Part shown: positions 1 through 8,541 of the stretch, piece by piece
How positions within the stretch are numbered: the first letter of the stretch is position 1
Layout: the number at the start of each line of letters is the position of its first letter
Made by a program: the position numbers and the translations under genes
Notes under the pieces: model-generated
Databases searched by the model: none
What the model was told of the DNA's origin: nothing
Seen by the model: the letters and a program-made list of their open reading frames with translations, nothing else
NCBI GenBank assembly: GCA_023434145.1
Contig: JAEYTI010000152.1
Coordinates: 1-38,942, forward strand
DNA length: 38,942 nt
Direction: 5' to 3'
DNA from: Chloroflexota bacterium
GTDB lineage: Bacteria > Chloroflexota > Anaerolineae > Anaerolineales > Anaerolineaceae

Positions 1-2
1 GG

Positions 3-1226
3 ACGGAAGGTCGCAACCTGGAGAGCTTCGTCGAGCTGCTGGCAACAGGCCGGATGGACGTGAAGCCACTGATCAGCCACCGCTTCCCCATCGAACAGGC
101 CCCCGACGCTTACGAACTGATCACCGGCAAGCGCAAAGAACCCTTTTTGGGCGTGCTGCTCACCTATCCCAACACCAGCACGGACGGCGTTCCCGCCAAT
201 CATATCGATTTGCCCATCCAGCCGAAACCTGGCCAGCCGATCACCGGTGAGCCGGTGTTGGGCGTGCTGGGTGCAGGTAACTACGCCACAGCCGTGTTCT
301 TGCCCGTTGTGCAGAAGGTCGGCGGGGTGCAGAAGGCCCTGGTCGCCACATCGTCTGGGCTCAGCGCCCGCCACGCCGCGCAGCGCTTTGGCTTCCGCAC
401 CGCCTCGTCCAATGAAGAGGAAGTGCTTTCTTCGCCAGAGATCAACGTCGTGGCCGTCCTTACCCGGCACAACCATCATGCCCGGCAGGTGCTGGCTGCT
501 CTACGCGCAGGCAAGCACGTCTACTGCGAAAAACCGCTGGCAATCCATCCCGAAGAATTGGATGAGATCGCCGAAGCCCTGCGGAGTGAAGCCCTGCCCC
601 TCCTGGCAGTGGGCTTCAACCGGCGCTTTGCCCCCTTCGCCGTGCAGATGAAGGAATTTCTCAGCCGCAGCAGCGAGCCGTTCATGGCGCATTATCGTGT
701 TAACGCCGGTTTCCTCCCGCTCAACCACTGGACACAGGACCCGGCGGTAGGCGGCGGGCGCATCATTGGCGAGGGCTGCCACTTTGTCGATTTTCTCACC
801 TACCTGGCGGGCGCAGCGCCGGTAAGCGTTTTTGCCCAGGCCCTGCCTGATAACGGCAGCTACCGCCAGGATAGCGCCCTGATCACCCTCACCTTCCCCG
901 ACGGCTCAATCGGAACGATTGCCTACCTAGCCAACGGCGATAAGAGCTTCCCCAAGGAGCGCGTGGAGGTGTTCAGCGGCGGGCGGGTTGCCGTGCTGGA
1001 CGACTTCCGCCGCCTGGAAACGGTCCATAACGGGCAGCGCAAGACCGCGCAGTCTCGACTGGGCCAGGATAAAGGCCACCGCGACTCGTGGGCAGCCTTC
1101 CTCCAGTCCGTCAAGGCCGGGTCTCCACCGCCTATCCCCTACGAGCAGCTGCTCGGTGTGACGCGCGCGACCTTCGCAGCGGTCGAATCGCTGCGCGAGC
1201 GCCAGCCGGTCCACACGGGGTCATGA
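3..1226 (+). CDS. Zinc-type dehydrogenase / Gfo-Idh-MocA fused oxidoreductase, C-terminal part
   Basis: The reading frame is open from the left edge (base 3), so this is the 3' part of a longer gene. The first ~55 residues look like the end of a medium-chain dehydrogenase (NLESFVELLATGRMDVKPL, then HRFPIEQAPDAYELI). After a short linker comes a second Rossmann domain (VLGVLGAGNYATAVFLPVV) with the EKP motif (CEKPLAIHPEELDEIAEAL) and a Gfo/Idh/MocA-type C-terminal domain. Such two-domain oxidoreductases are known from exopolysaccharide and sugar-modification clusters, often beside heparinase II/III-like genes, as here. The role is probably NAD(P)-dependent oxidation or epimerisation of a sugar; the substrate cannot be read from the sequence. 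The stop codon overlaps the next start (ATGA), indicating translational coupling. Family call is secure, exact reaction unknown. Confidence 0.85.
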   Translation, partial: TEGRNLESFVELLATGRMDVKPLISHRFPIEQAPDAYELITGKRKEPFLGVLLTYPNTSTDGVPANHIDLPIQPKPGQPITGEPVLGVLGAGNYATAVFLPVVQKVGGVQKALVATSSGLSARHAAQRFGFRTASSNEEEVLSSPEINVVAVLTRHNHHARQVLAALRAGKHVYCEKPLAIHPEELDEIAEALRSEALPLLAVGFNRRFAPFAVQMKEFLSRSSEPFMAHYRVNAGFLPLNHWTQDPAVGGGRIIGEGCHFVDFLTYLAGAAPVSVFAQALPDNGSYRQDSALITLTFPDGSIGTIAYLANGDKSFPKERVEVFSGGRVAVLDDFRRLETVHNGQRKTAQSRLGQDKGHRDSWAAFLQSVKAGSPPPIPYEQLLGVTRATFAAVESLRERQPVHTGS

Positions 1227-3190
1227 AGAAGTTGCTGGTCAGGGGGCTGCTGGCAGCAAAAGCTGCCCGCGAGCTGGGATTCGCCCAGACCTTCTGGTAC
1301 GCGTTGTACCAGGTGGGGCTGCGTACGGGCCATTACCGGCGGGCTACACCGCTGGCAGCGTATGAAGATTGGCCCGGCACCATCCGCCCGCTGTTCCAAT
1401 GCCCGGAGCGCGCCGTGCTCGCGAACATCATCGGTGAGCACGCGCAGGATGTTATCGATGCGGCAGACGAGATCTGCACCGGGCAGGTGCGCCTGTTTGG
1501 CGGGCCGCCCGTGCCGCTCAACTTGCAACCGCCCGGCCCGCGCCAGCACTGGACGGCGATGGAGGGCGATCTGACCGCCTGGGGCGTGGAGGACATTAAA
1601 TTCGTGTGGGAGCCGGCCCGCTTTGGCTGGGCCTACACACTCGGGCGCGCCTATGTTCTGGCAGGTGAAGAGAAATACGCCGCCGCGTTCTGGCAGTATT
1701 TCGAAGCCTTCCTCACCGCCAACCCGCCCAATGTTGGACCAAACTGGTCATCCGGGCAGGAGGTGGCGCTGCGGATGCTGGCGCTGCTGTTCGCCCGCAC
1801 GGCCTTTGAGCACTCCCCAGAGAGCACGCCTCAACGCATGGCGAAGCTGGCGGGAGCAGTCGCCGCCCACGCCCGGCGCATCCCGCCTACACTGGTCTAC
1901 GCCCGCGCGCAGAACAACAACCACCTGGTCAGTGAAGCGCTGGGACTCTACGCCGCCGGAAGCGTGCTGGAGGGTCACTCTTCCGCCCGCCGATGGTGTG
2001 AGACTGGACGCAAAATGCTCAACCACGCCCTGCGCTTGCAGATCGAGCCAGATGGTACGTATGCCCAGCACAGCATGAACTATCACCGCCTGATGCTCCA
2101 GGCGGCGCTGCAGGCTGGGCTGGTTGGACAGGCGTTCACCGCCCCAGTGAGAGAGCGTCTCGCCGCTGCCACGCGCTGGCTGCTGGCCCAGGTGGACCCG
2201 AGCAGCGGGTACACGCCAAATCTCGGCTCGAACGACGGCGCGCTGATCCTGCCGCTGGCTGCGGCGGAATTCCGCGACTACCGCCCCACTGCGCAGGCAG
2301 CCGCGCGAGCCTTCCTCGGCGAACCGGCCTTCCCGCCCGGCCCCTGGGATGAGCTTGGGCTGTGGTTGGGGCAGGCAGTAGGACCACCCCACACCGTATA
2401 CCCACGCAAAACCGTGCCCGAATCTCCCGCCGTGCTGCGCCTGGGGGACGCGGAAAGCTGGGGCACAATTCGCGCGGTGCACTTCAAAGGCCGCCCCGCG
2501 CACGCCGACCAACTTCACGTGGATCTATGGTGGCGCGGCGAGAACATCGCTCTGGATGCGGGCACCTTCCGCTACACAGCCCCCGCCCCGTGGGATAACG
2601 CGCTCTCGCATACCTCTCTGCACAACACGGTTGAGGTCAACGGGCAGGACCAGATGCGGCGGGCTGGGCGCTTTCTGTGGCTGGATTGGGCGCAGGCAGA
2701 GGTCGTCAAAACAGACGGGCTGCCCGCGCTAACCATCGCCGGTCGCCACAACGGGTACACCCGCCTGGGTGTAATGCACCAGCGCACGCTGAAGTGGGAA
2801 GCGCCCAGCCGATGGCTGGTCACCGATCAAATACTACCCGTGCCATCCCGCCGCCTCGACGTGACCCCCGGCGCAGTTTGTACGGCCCGCCTCCACTGGC
2901 TACTCCCCGATTGGCCCTGGTCGCTGGACGGCAGCACAATCACCCTCACCCACCCCTCAGGCGGGCGCTTCTCGCTTTCGCTTTCTGCCACGGTGAGCCA
3001 ACACGCGCAGGCGGAACCCCTGCTGCTGGTTCGCGCCGGGGAAGTTCTGGCAGGTCAGGGGAAGGCTAAACCAGTGCAAGGCTGGTTCTCGCCCACCTAC
3101 AATGTGAAGCTGTCCGCGCTGTCCTTCTCGCTCACCGTAAAAGGCCCTCTGCCGTTGCAATTGTTTTCTGAATGGGTGCTAAACATATAA
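1223..3190 (+). CDS. Heparinase II/III-like family protein
   Basis: A 655-residue protein with the two-part layout of heparinase II/III-like proteins. The N-terminal alpha-helical region (about 1-370) carries conserved stretches such as RFGWAYTLGRAY, NWSSGQEVALRML and YARAQNNNHLVSEALGLY. The C-terminal beta-sandwich (about 400-655) carries HADQLHVDLWWRGENIALD and the HTSLHNTVEVNGQDQ stretch. Characterised relatives are polysaccharide lyases; those in capsule or exopolysaccharide clusters may trim the polymer. No signal peptide is evident. The frame is open upstream to about base 1088, but the ATG at 1223, overlapping the preceding TGA, is the natural start because it gives a coupled pair. It is probably the last gene of a polysaccharide operon, since composition changes sharply after its stop. 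Confidence 0.85.
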   Translation: MKKLLVRGLLAAKAARELGFAQTFWYALYQVGLRTGHYRRATPLAAYEDWPGTIRPLFQCPERAVLANIIGEHAQDVIDAADEICTGQVRLFGGPPVPLNLQPPGPRQHWTAMEGDLTAWGVEDIKFVWEPARFGWAYTLGRAYVLAGEEKYAAAFWQYFEAFLTANPPNVGPNWSSGQEVALRMLALLFARTAFEHSPESTPQRMAKLAGAVAAHARRIPPTLVYARAQNNNHLVSEALGLYAAGSVLEGHSSARRWCETGRKMLNHALRLQIEPDGTYAQHSMNYHRLMLQAALQAGLVGQAFTAPVRERLAAATRWLLAQVDPSSGYTPNLGSNDGALILPLAAAEFRDYRPTAQAAARAFLGEPAFPPGPWDELGLWLGQAVGPPHTVYPRKTVPESPAVLRLGDAESWGTIRAVHFKGRPAHADQLHVDLWWRGENIALDAGTFRYTAPAPWDNALSHTSLHNTVEVNGQDQMRRAGRFLWLDWAQAEVVKTDGLPALTIAGRHNGYTRLGVMHQRTLKWEAPSRWLVTDQILPVPSRRLDVTPGAVCTARLHWLLPDWPWSLDGSTITLTHPSGGRFSLSLSATVSQHAQAEPLLLVRAGEVLAGQGKAKPVQGWFSPTYNVKLSALSFSLTVKGPLPLQLFSEWVLNI

Positions 3191-3340
3191 TTTAAACGTA
3201 ACCAAGATCGGATTGTCCTGGTACTTCTGATGGTTTGGACTGGGGTTCAGATATGGTTGTTGGTTTGATCATAACTGGCTTGTCCTTTGAGATCCAATAA
3301 CCCTGATTCGCAAATAGATCTTAACAGGAGAATTAGGATA

Positions 3341-4444
3341 GTGAAAAAGAAGATCCCCCTACCTGTGCTTATTGCTGTTGTAATGATCATCGTGACTGCT
3401 CCCCTGATCCCAGATACCATTGCGACTTTGAAAAGTGCATTCAACTCGGCTCCAATTTTGGATCCTTTGCCCCTCATCTGGGAAAAGACATTCAACGGAA
3501 ATATCATCTGCTCGCCAGTAGACAATGGCGATACCATTATTACCCGTACTCGCAGCCAGGTATCGGCATTGAATGCGCAATCTGGTGAGGTTCTGTGGCA
3601 GACAGAACTGCCTGGCAGACCGGTGAGCTGTAACTCAGCGATGGATGATGAGAAGGTATTCCTTTTAGATGATCAAGAAATGTTGGTGGCCATTGATCTG
3701 GCGGAAGGGAGTATTGTTTGGAAAAATGAGGAGGAGTTCAATTATGGTCCTCCTGAAGTTCACTCGATTCTGGTTTTAGAAGAATATGTAATCCCTATCA
3801 GACACAACAACCATGCAACAATAATAAATAGGCAAACAGGGGAAGGGGAAGGCACAATCCCCGGATTTGAGCGTTCAGAAATGTTCTTAGGATCATTAGA
3901 CGGAATGCTACTTATCGGTGGGGAGGAGAAGATTATCGCATACGACCTGAAACAGCGAACACAGCTTTGGGAAGTGGTTATTCCGAATCAATACCGTGTT
4001 TTATATGACGACGGCATGGCATATAGTTATGTTCTGCCGAATGACAATTCAACGGAGATAGCTGCCTTCTCATTGGAACACCGTAGAGAAATATGGCGCA
4101 CCGAACTGCGGAATTTCGAGGATATTTATGACACTGATTGCCTGTCACAAGATCATCAGAGTGTTTTTGTGAGTGGCATATTCTTTCATCAATTGGATAA
4201 GGAAACTGGTGAAGTTGATTGGGTCAATCGTTCTGTATTGCGACCCGGATGTCCAGCGGTTTTCGATAATCAGGTTGTACTTCGGCAAATAAACAGTTTT
4301 TTTGTTCTTGACCGCGCCAAAGGTGAGGTGTTGTATCGTATCCCTTCCAGGCTTTTTGTCCGTCGCATCGCTCCTGTACGATCAGGAGACCTTATGATTA
4401 TTGTTAATGGCCGGAAGGTCAGCGCTCTTCAACTTGATCAATAA
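3341..4444 (+). CDS. Membrane-anchored PQQ-like beta-propeller protein
   Basis: About 367 residues: a basic start (VKKK), one hydrophobic helix (about 4-25), then an extracytoplasmic domain of repeated WD-like blades, e.g. SALNAQSGEVLWQTELPG, VAIDLAEGSIVWKNEEEF, IAYDLKQRTQLWEVVIP and AFSLEHRREIWRTEL. This is the PQQ-like (BamB-type) beta-propeller fold; no catalytic residues can be assigned, so the role is probably structural or binding. The GTG start is chosen because AGGAG lies 10 bases upstream (3326-3330); a TTG 54 bases further upstream is also in frame. The gene is clearly AT-richer than its neighbours and uses many A/T-ending codons, which suggests it arrived separately. It stands alone, with about 150 bases before it and 100 after it that show no other gene. 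Confidence 0.75.
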   Translation: MKKKIPLPVLIAVVMIIVTAPLIPDTIATLKSAFNSAPILDPLPLIWEKTFNGNIICSPVDNGDTIITRTRSQVSALNAQSGEVLWQTELPGRPVSCNSAMDDEKVFLLDDQEMLVAIDLAEGSIVWKNEEEFNYGPPEVHSILVLEEYVIPIRHNNHATIINRQTGEGEGTIPGFERSEMFLGSLDGMLLIGGEEKIIAYDLKQRTQLWEVVIPNQYRVLYDDGMAYSYVLPNDNSTEIAAFSLEHRREIWRTELRNFEDIYDTDCLSQDHQSVFVSGIFFHQLDKETGEVDWVNRSVLRPGCPAVFDNQVVLRQINSFFVLDRAKGEVLYRIPSRLFVRRIAPVRSGDLMIIVNGRKVSALQLDQ

Positions 4445-4532
4445 AGTTACAGGAGCGCCTTTTGTCTGTATAAATTTTGTGGTTTGCGGAAGCGGTTCTC
4501 AAAACATCAGATATAGTATGAATGAAGGTTAC

Positions 4533-4541
4533 TGGTAAAAT
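4533..4541 (+). promoter_or_regulatory. Extended -10 promoter, probably leaderless
   Basis: TGGTAAAAT (TG-n-TAAAAT) lies with its last base 6 nt before the ATG of the glycosyltransferase gene. Transcription would begin at or within a base of the start codon. No Shine-Dalgarno sequence at useful spacing is present (GAAAG is only 1 base from ATG). No -35 box is recognisable. An alternative -10 (TATAGT, about 4514) would give a short leader. Confidence 0.45.
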
Positions 4542-4547
4542 GAAAGT

Positions 4548-5756
4548 ATGCACATCCTGTTCATCCACCAGGCCTTTACCGCGCTCGACGAAGCCGGCGG
4601 AACGCGCCACCACGAGACGGCGCGCTACCTGGTGGAACGCGGTCACCGGGTCACTATCATCGCCAGCCCGGTCAGCTACCTGACCGGCAAAATGCGCACC
4701 ACCCGCGCCGCCTGGGTGGACCGGCAGGAACTGGAGCCCGGAATCACCCTGCTGCGCACCTATACCTACTCCGCGCTGCATAAGAGCTTCGTCCACCGCG
4801 TATTCAGCTTTCTCAGCTTTATGATCTCTTCCTTTCTGGTGGGGCTGGGAGTCAAGCAGGTGGATCTGGTGTGGGGCACGTCGCCGCCCATTTTCCAGGG
4901 GATCACTGCCTGGCTGCTGGCGCTGCTCAAGCGCGCGCCCTTCCTCTTTGAGGTGCGCGATCTGTGGCCTGCCTTTGCCATCGCTGTGGGCGTGCTGAAG
5001 AACCCGCTGCTTATTCGCCTTTCGCGCTGGCTGGAGCGCTTCCTCTACCGCCGCGCCGACCGGGTGATGGTCAACTCGCCGGGCTATGTGGAGCACGTGC
5101 TGGCCCACGGCGCGCGCTGGGTCGAGTTGGTTCCCAACGGGGCTGAGCCGGAAATGTTTGATCCCGACTCGGATGGGATGACCTTCCGTAAAGCGCACGG
5201 CATCGAAGACCGCTTTATCGTCCTCTATGCCGGGGCGCACGGCATGTCGAATGATCTGGACGTGATCCTGCAAGCCGCCGATCAACTGCGAAGCAAGCCG
5301 CAGGTGCTTTTTGCGCTGATCGGCGACGGCAAAGAGAAGGCCAATTTGCAGGCCAAGGCACAGCAGATGGGCTTGCAGAACGTGTTGTTCCTGCCGCCCG
5401 TGCCAAAGCAAGCAATGGGCGAGGCGCTGGCTGCCGCTGATGCCACCGTGGCGATTCTCAAGCCGCTGGAGATGTACAAAACCACCTACCCCAACAAGGT
5501 GTTCGATTACATGGCCGCCGGTAGGCCAGTGGTACTGGCAATTGACGGTGTGATCCGCCAGGTGGTCGAAGCGGCGGATGGCGGCATCGCCGTGCCGCCC
5601 GGTGACGCGACCGCAATGGCGCAAGCCGTCTGCCGCCTTGCGGATGATCCGCAGCGCGGGCGGGCAATGGGCTCTGCCGGGCGCAAATACATGGAAAAGC
5701 ACTTCAACCGGCGCGAACTGGCAGAAAAGCTGGCACTGCTGATTGAAGATATGTGA
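4548..5756 (+). CDS. Family 4 glycosyltransferase (WcaI/WbuB-like)
   Basis: A 402-residue GT-B glycosyltransferase. The N-terminal acceptor domain begins MHILFIHQAF and contains GGTRHHETARYLVERGHRVT, typical of the WcaI/WbuB-like branch of GT4. The donor-sugar domain begins near FIVLYAGAHGMSNDLDVILQ and ends with the NKVFDYMAAGRPVVLAIDG region. A hydrophobic stretch (about 80-105, FSFLSFMISSFLVGLGV) could touch the membrane. It should transfer a sugar from a nucleotide-sugar donor to a lipid-linked or polymer acceptor; substrates are not predictable. Only 7 bases separate its stop from the response regulator start, so it probably leads the phoP-phoR transcript. This could link cell-surface glycan or glycolipid synthesis to the phosphate regulators, or simply reflect the neighbouring polysaccharide cluster. 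Confidence 0.85.
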   Translation: MHILFIHQAFTALDEAGGTRHHETARYLVERGHRVTIIASPVSYLTGKMRTTRAAWVDRQELEPGITLLRTYTYSALHKSFVHRVFSFLSFMISSFLVGLGVKQVDLVWGTSPPIFQGITAWLLALLKRAPFLFEVRDLWPAFAIAVGVLKNPLLIRLSRWLERFLYRRADRVMVNSPGYVEHVLAHGARWVELVPNGAEPEMFDPDSDGMTFRKAHGIEDRFIVLYAGAHGMSNDLDVILQAADQLRSKPQVLFALIGDGKEKANLQAKAQQMGLQNVLFLPPVPKQAMGEALAAADATVAILKPLEMYKTTYPNKVFDYMAAGRPVVLAIDGVIRQVVEAADGGIAVPPGDATAMAQAVCRLADDPQRGRAMGSAGRKYMEKHFNRRELAEKLALLIEDM

Positions 5757-5763
5757 GGGGTTT

Positions 5764-6477
5764 ATGGCTGACAAAATCCTGGTCGTGGAAGACGAAATTT
5801 CGCTGCAAGAAACGCTGGCTTACAATCTGAAGCGTCAGGGGTATGAGGTCGAGACCGCATCCACCGGTGATGCGGCCCTCAGCCAGGCGCGCCAGTCACG
5901 GCCCGACCTGATCGTGCTGGACGTAATGCTGCCCGGCATCGACGGTTTCGAAGTGTGCCGCATCTTGCGCCAGGAGATGAACACCCCCGTGCTCATGCTC
6001 ACCGCCCGCGACGACGAGATCGACCGGGTGGTGGGGCTGGAAGTCGGCGCGGACGACTACATGATCAAGCCGTTCAGCATGCGCGAGCTGGTCGCGCGTG
6101 TAAAAGCTATGCTGCGCCGCGTGCGCCTGGTGCGCGAAGAGGTGGTTGCATCGGCAGCCGCTGCGCCGCCTCCCCAGCAGATGCTGGCATTCGACAACCT
6201 CGTCCTCGACCTCACCCGCCGCGAAGTCCGTCTAGACGGGCAGGTGCTAACCATGAAGCCCAAGGAATTTGAGCTGCTGCTGTTCTTCGCCCAACACCGC
6301 GGACAGGTGCTCTCGCGTGAGTTCATTCTCGAGCGCGTGTGGGGCTGGAACTACATCGGTGACGGGCGCACGGTGGACGTGCATATCCGCTGGCTGCGCG
6401 AGAAGATCGAGAAAGATCCTGGCACGCCCAGCCGCCTCGTCACGGTGCGCGGGGCTGGTTATATGTTTGAGGGGTGA
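5764..6477 (+). CDS. phoP: OmpR/PhoB-family response regulator
   Basis: A 237-residue DNA-binding response regulator. The receiver domain (1-120) has the acidic pair E9/D10, phospho-acceptor D53 (VLDVMLPGIDGFEVC), T80 and K102 (DDYMIKPFS). An Ala/Pro-rich linker (about 128-142) leads to an OmpR-type winged helix (about 143-237; FELLLFFAQHRGQVLSREF, VDVHIRWLREKI, VRGAGYMFEG). The ATG at 5764 follows GAGGGG at a suitable distance; an upstream in-frame TTG lacks one. The kinase gene follows within 6 bases and the pst operon with a Pho box lies downstream, so this is very probably the regulator of phosphate starvation genes. The symbol rests on that context plus family membership; orthology was not tested. 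Confidence 0.9.
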   Translation: MADKILVVEDEISLQETLAYNLKRQGYEVETASTGDAALSQARQSRPDLIVLDVMLPGIDGFEVCRILRQEMNTPVLMLTARDDEIDRVVGLEVGADDYMIKPFSMRELVARVKAMLRRVRLVREEVVASAAAAPPPQQMLAFDNLVLDLTRREVRLDGQVLTMKPKEFELLLFFAQHRGQVLSREFILERVWGWNYIGDGRTVDVHIRWLREKIEKDPGTPSRLVTVRGAGYMFEG

Positions 6478-6482
6478 GTTTG

Positions 6483-8243
6483 ATGCGCAAACGGAGCAGC
6501 CTGACCACCCGTATCGCCTTACCGTTTATGCTGCTCCTGCTGCTCACCATGGCAGGCCTCAGCCTGTATCTGTATTCTTTCATCAAATCCGCATACCTCG
6601 AACTGCTGCAAACCAATTTGCAGTCCGAGGCGCGCCTGGTGGCAGACCAGCTTGCCGCAGATTTTCGGGCGGGCGCCTCGAGTGACTTTATCAGCAATCG
6701 GGTAAGCCAGTACGCCGAAATGCTCAACGCCCGCGTCACCATCATCGATCAATGGGGGCTGGTGTTGGGGGAGTCGCACACCAAAGCAGGTGAGATGGAA
6801 AATCATCTCAACCGCCCAGAGGTGCAGCGGGCGCTGCAAAACATCGTAAGCACCGAGATTCGCTACAGCGAAACACTGCGGAATGACATGCTCTACACTG
6901 CCGCGCCGATTGCAGTGAACGGGGAACTTTATGGTGTGGCCCGGCTGGCAATCTCGTTGCAAGCCGTTCAGCGCAGCCAGAACGACATGCTGCGTACCGT
7001 GATGTTTGCCACCACCCTGGCTGCCCTGCTCTCCATTCTCCTTGCGCTGCTGATCGCGGCCTACACTATTCGCCCCATCCGCAGGTTGACCCAATCCGCC
7101 CAGCGCATCGCAGAAGGTGATTTGGTGGAGATACCCCCAACCACACGCGGTGATGAGATTGGTTTGCTGCAAAATGCCTTCCAGTACATGGCCCAGCGTA
7201 TGAAAGAACAAATCTCTGCATTGGGCGCCGAGCGCAGCCAGCGCGAAGCGGTGCTGGAGAATATGACGGATGGCGTGCTGATCGTGGATTCCAACGGGTT
7301 TGTTCACCTTGCGAACCCGGCGGCGCTGCGTATTTTCCAGACCAGTTTCATTGGACAGCACGAAATATCACTGATCGAAATCGTCCGACACCATCAGTTC
7401 GTGGAACTTTGGCGGCGCTGTGTGCAAACCGGCGAGCAGCAGACCACCACGCTCGAAATCACCCCCGACCGCCTGTTCGTGCAGGGCATTGCCACCACGC
7501 TCGACACTTCGCTGCCCGGCATGACCCTGATGGTCTTCCAGGATCTCACACGCGTGCGGCGGCTGGAAACGGTGCGCCGAGATTTTGTCAGCAACGTTTC
7601 GCACGAGCTGCGCACCCCGCTGGCGTCGCTCAAAGCGCTGGCAGAGACTCTGCATGAAGGTGCGCTCGAAGACCCGCCCGCCGCGCGGCGCTTTTTGCAG
7701 CGCATGGAAACTGAGATCGATAACCTGACCCAAATGGTGCAGGAGCTTTTAGAGCTCACGCGCATTGAATCCAACCGATTCCCCATGCAGCGGGTGCGCA
7801 TCAACCCGTGCGAAGTGACCGATCCTGCCATCGAGCGCATGCAGCTACAGGCGGAACGCGCCGGGCTGATGCTGCGTGCGGAATGCGAGTCTGATCTGCC
7901 CCCCATTCTTGCCGACGCCGCTCGAATCCAGCAGGTGCTGGTGAATCTGATCCACAATGCTATCAAGTTCACCCCACCCGGCGGAGAGATTGTCATCTCC
8001 GCCCACCGGGAAAGCAACCGGGTGATCTTCTCTGTGCGCGATACGGGTGTGGGCATTGATCCCGAGGCCCTGCCGCGCATCTTCGAGCGCTTCTACAAGA
8101 CCGACCGGTCGCGCTCTGGCGGCGGCACCGGGTTGGGGCTCTCCATCGCGCGCCACATCGTCGAAGCACACGGCGGGCGCGTTTGGGCCGAGAGTGAGCC
8201 GCGCAAAGGCTCGATCATTCTCTTTAGTATTCCGGCGGTGTAA
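6483..8243 (+). CDS. phoR: PhoR-type sensor histidine kinase
   Basis: A 586-residue membrane kinase. TM1 is about 10-32, an extracytoplasmic sensor of about 140 residues follows, and TM2 is about 178-200. Then come HAMP (about 200-250, RPIRRLTQSAQRIAEGDL), PAS (about 258-355, VLENMTDGVLIVDSNGFVHL), HisKA with H374 in VSHELRTPLASL, and HATPase_c (about 470-585) with N-box NLIHNAIKFTPPG, DTGVGIDPE and GGTGLGLSIARHIVEAHGG. This HAMP-PAS-HisKA order is that of PhoR/WalK-type kinases. The ATG at 6483 lies 8 bases after GAGGGG; a GTG at 6474 overlapping the previous stop is the alternative. It should phosphorylate the preceding regulator, with its activity damped by Pst and PhoU when phosphate is plentiful. 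Confidence 0.9.
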   Translation: MRKRSSLTTRIALPFMLLLLLTMAGLSLYLYSFIKSAYLELLQTNLQSEARLVADQLAADFRAGASSDFISNRVSQYAEMLNARVTIIDQWGLVLGESHTKAGEMENHLNRPEVQRALQNIVSTEIRYSETLRNDMLYTAAPIAVNGELYGVARLAISLQAVQRSQNDMLRTVMFATTLAALLSILLALLIAAYTIRPIRRLTQSAQRIAEGDLVEIPPTTRGDEIGLLQNAFQYMAQRMKEQISALGAERSQREAVLENMTDGVLIVDSNGFVHLANPAALRIFQTSFIGQHEISLIEIVRHHQFVELWRRCVQTGEQQTTTLEITPDRLFVQGIATTLDTSLPGMTLMVFQDLTRVRRLETVRRDFVSNVSHELRTPLASLKALAETLHEGALEDPPAARRFLQRMETEIDNLTQMVQELLELTRIESNRFPMQRVRINPCEVTDPAIERMQLQAERAGLMLRAECESDLPPILADAARIQQVLVNLIHNAIKFTPPGGEIVISAHRESNRVIFSVRDTGVGIDPEALPRIFERFYKTDRSRSGGGTGLGLSIARHIVEAHGGRVWAESEPRKGSIILFSIPAV

Positions 8244-8252
8244 GCGCGCAAG

Positions 8253-8403
8253 CGCCTCACCCCCCGCAGCTTCGCTGCGTTCCCCTCCCCATTTTGCAAG
8301 TACGGCAAAATGGGGAGGGGTGCCTTGCTAACCATTACCTGGGTGCAACAAGGTACCCCTCTCTATTTTTCGAAGAAAAATGGAGAGGGGCTGGGGTGAG
8401 GCG
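8253..8403. repeat. Palindromic MITE-like element, copy 1
   Basis: A 151-bp element ending in perfect 11-bp terminal inverted repeats, CGCCTCACCCC (8253-8263) and GGGGTGAGGCG (8393-8403). Inside are a small hairpin (8265-8279), a perfect 16-bp stem (8282-8297 with 8305-8320) and a 16-bp stem with one mismatch (about 8356-8390). Its reverse complement matches the first ~55 bases of the element at 18767-18900, including the same unpaired position in the GAAAAATAGAG arm. It encodes nothing and shows no obvious target-site duplication. It fills most of the gap between the phoR stop and the Pho box. Probably a non-autonomous mobile repeat in inverted orientation relative to copy 2. Confidence 0.85.
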
Positions 8404-8413
8404 GTTTTCAAAC

Positions 8414-8442
8414 GTTCACTCTCCGTTCAACAATCGTTAACA
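8414..8442 (+). promoter_or_regulatory. Pho box: three direct repeats at 11-bp spacing
   Basis: GTTCACT (8414), GTTCAAC (8425) and GTTAACA (8436) are three 7-bp repeats separated by exactly 4 bases, giving an 11-bp period on the strand of pstS. This is the geometry of PhoB/PhoP operators; the GTTCAC unit resembles the actinobacterial PHO box. It lies 100 bases before the pstS start and directly after the mobile repeat. TAATAC (8460) and TATGAT (8474) are candidate -10 elements; neither is certain. Expected role: binding of the phosphorylated regulator encoded at 5764-6477. Confidence 0.75.
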
Positions 8443-8541
8443 ACTCCTTTTTGAGCAGTTAATACCCGGCATTTATGATGAATGCAGGTTGCCCGAGTGA
8501 AACCGGGCAAGATGAAAACGCTCAACAAGGAGAAGAATAGA

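Noticed and set aside
4419..5774. Long minus-strand open frame (about 450 codons) opposite the glycosyltransferase and response regulator
   Set aside because: It mirrors the GC-rich codon bias of the plus-strand gene, resembles no family and lacks a start signal; the plus-strand protein is a clear GT4 enzyme.
6519..7361. Minus-strand open frame opposite phoR
   Set aside because: Shadow of a well-defined kinase; its residues (His/Gln-rich, no domain) show no protein character.
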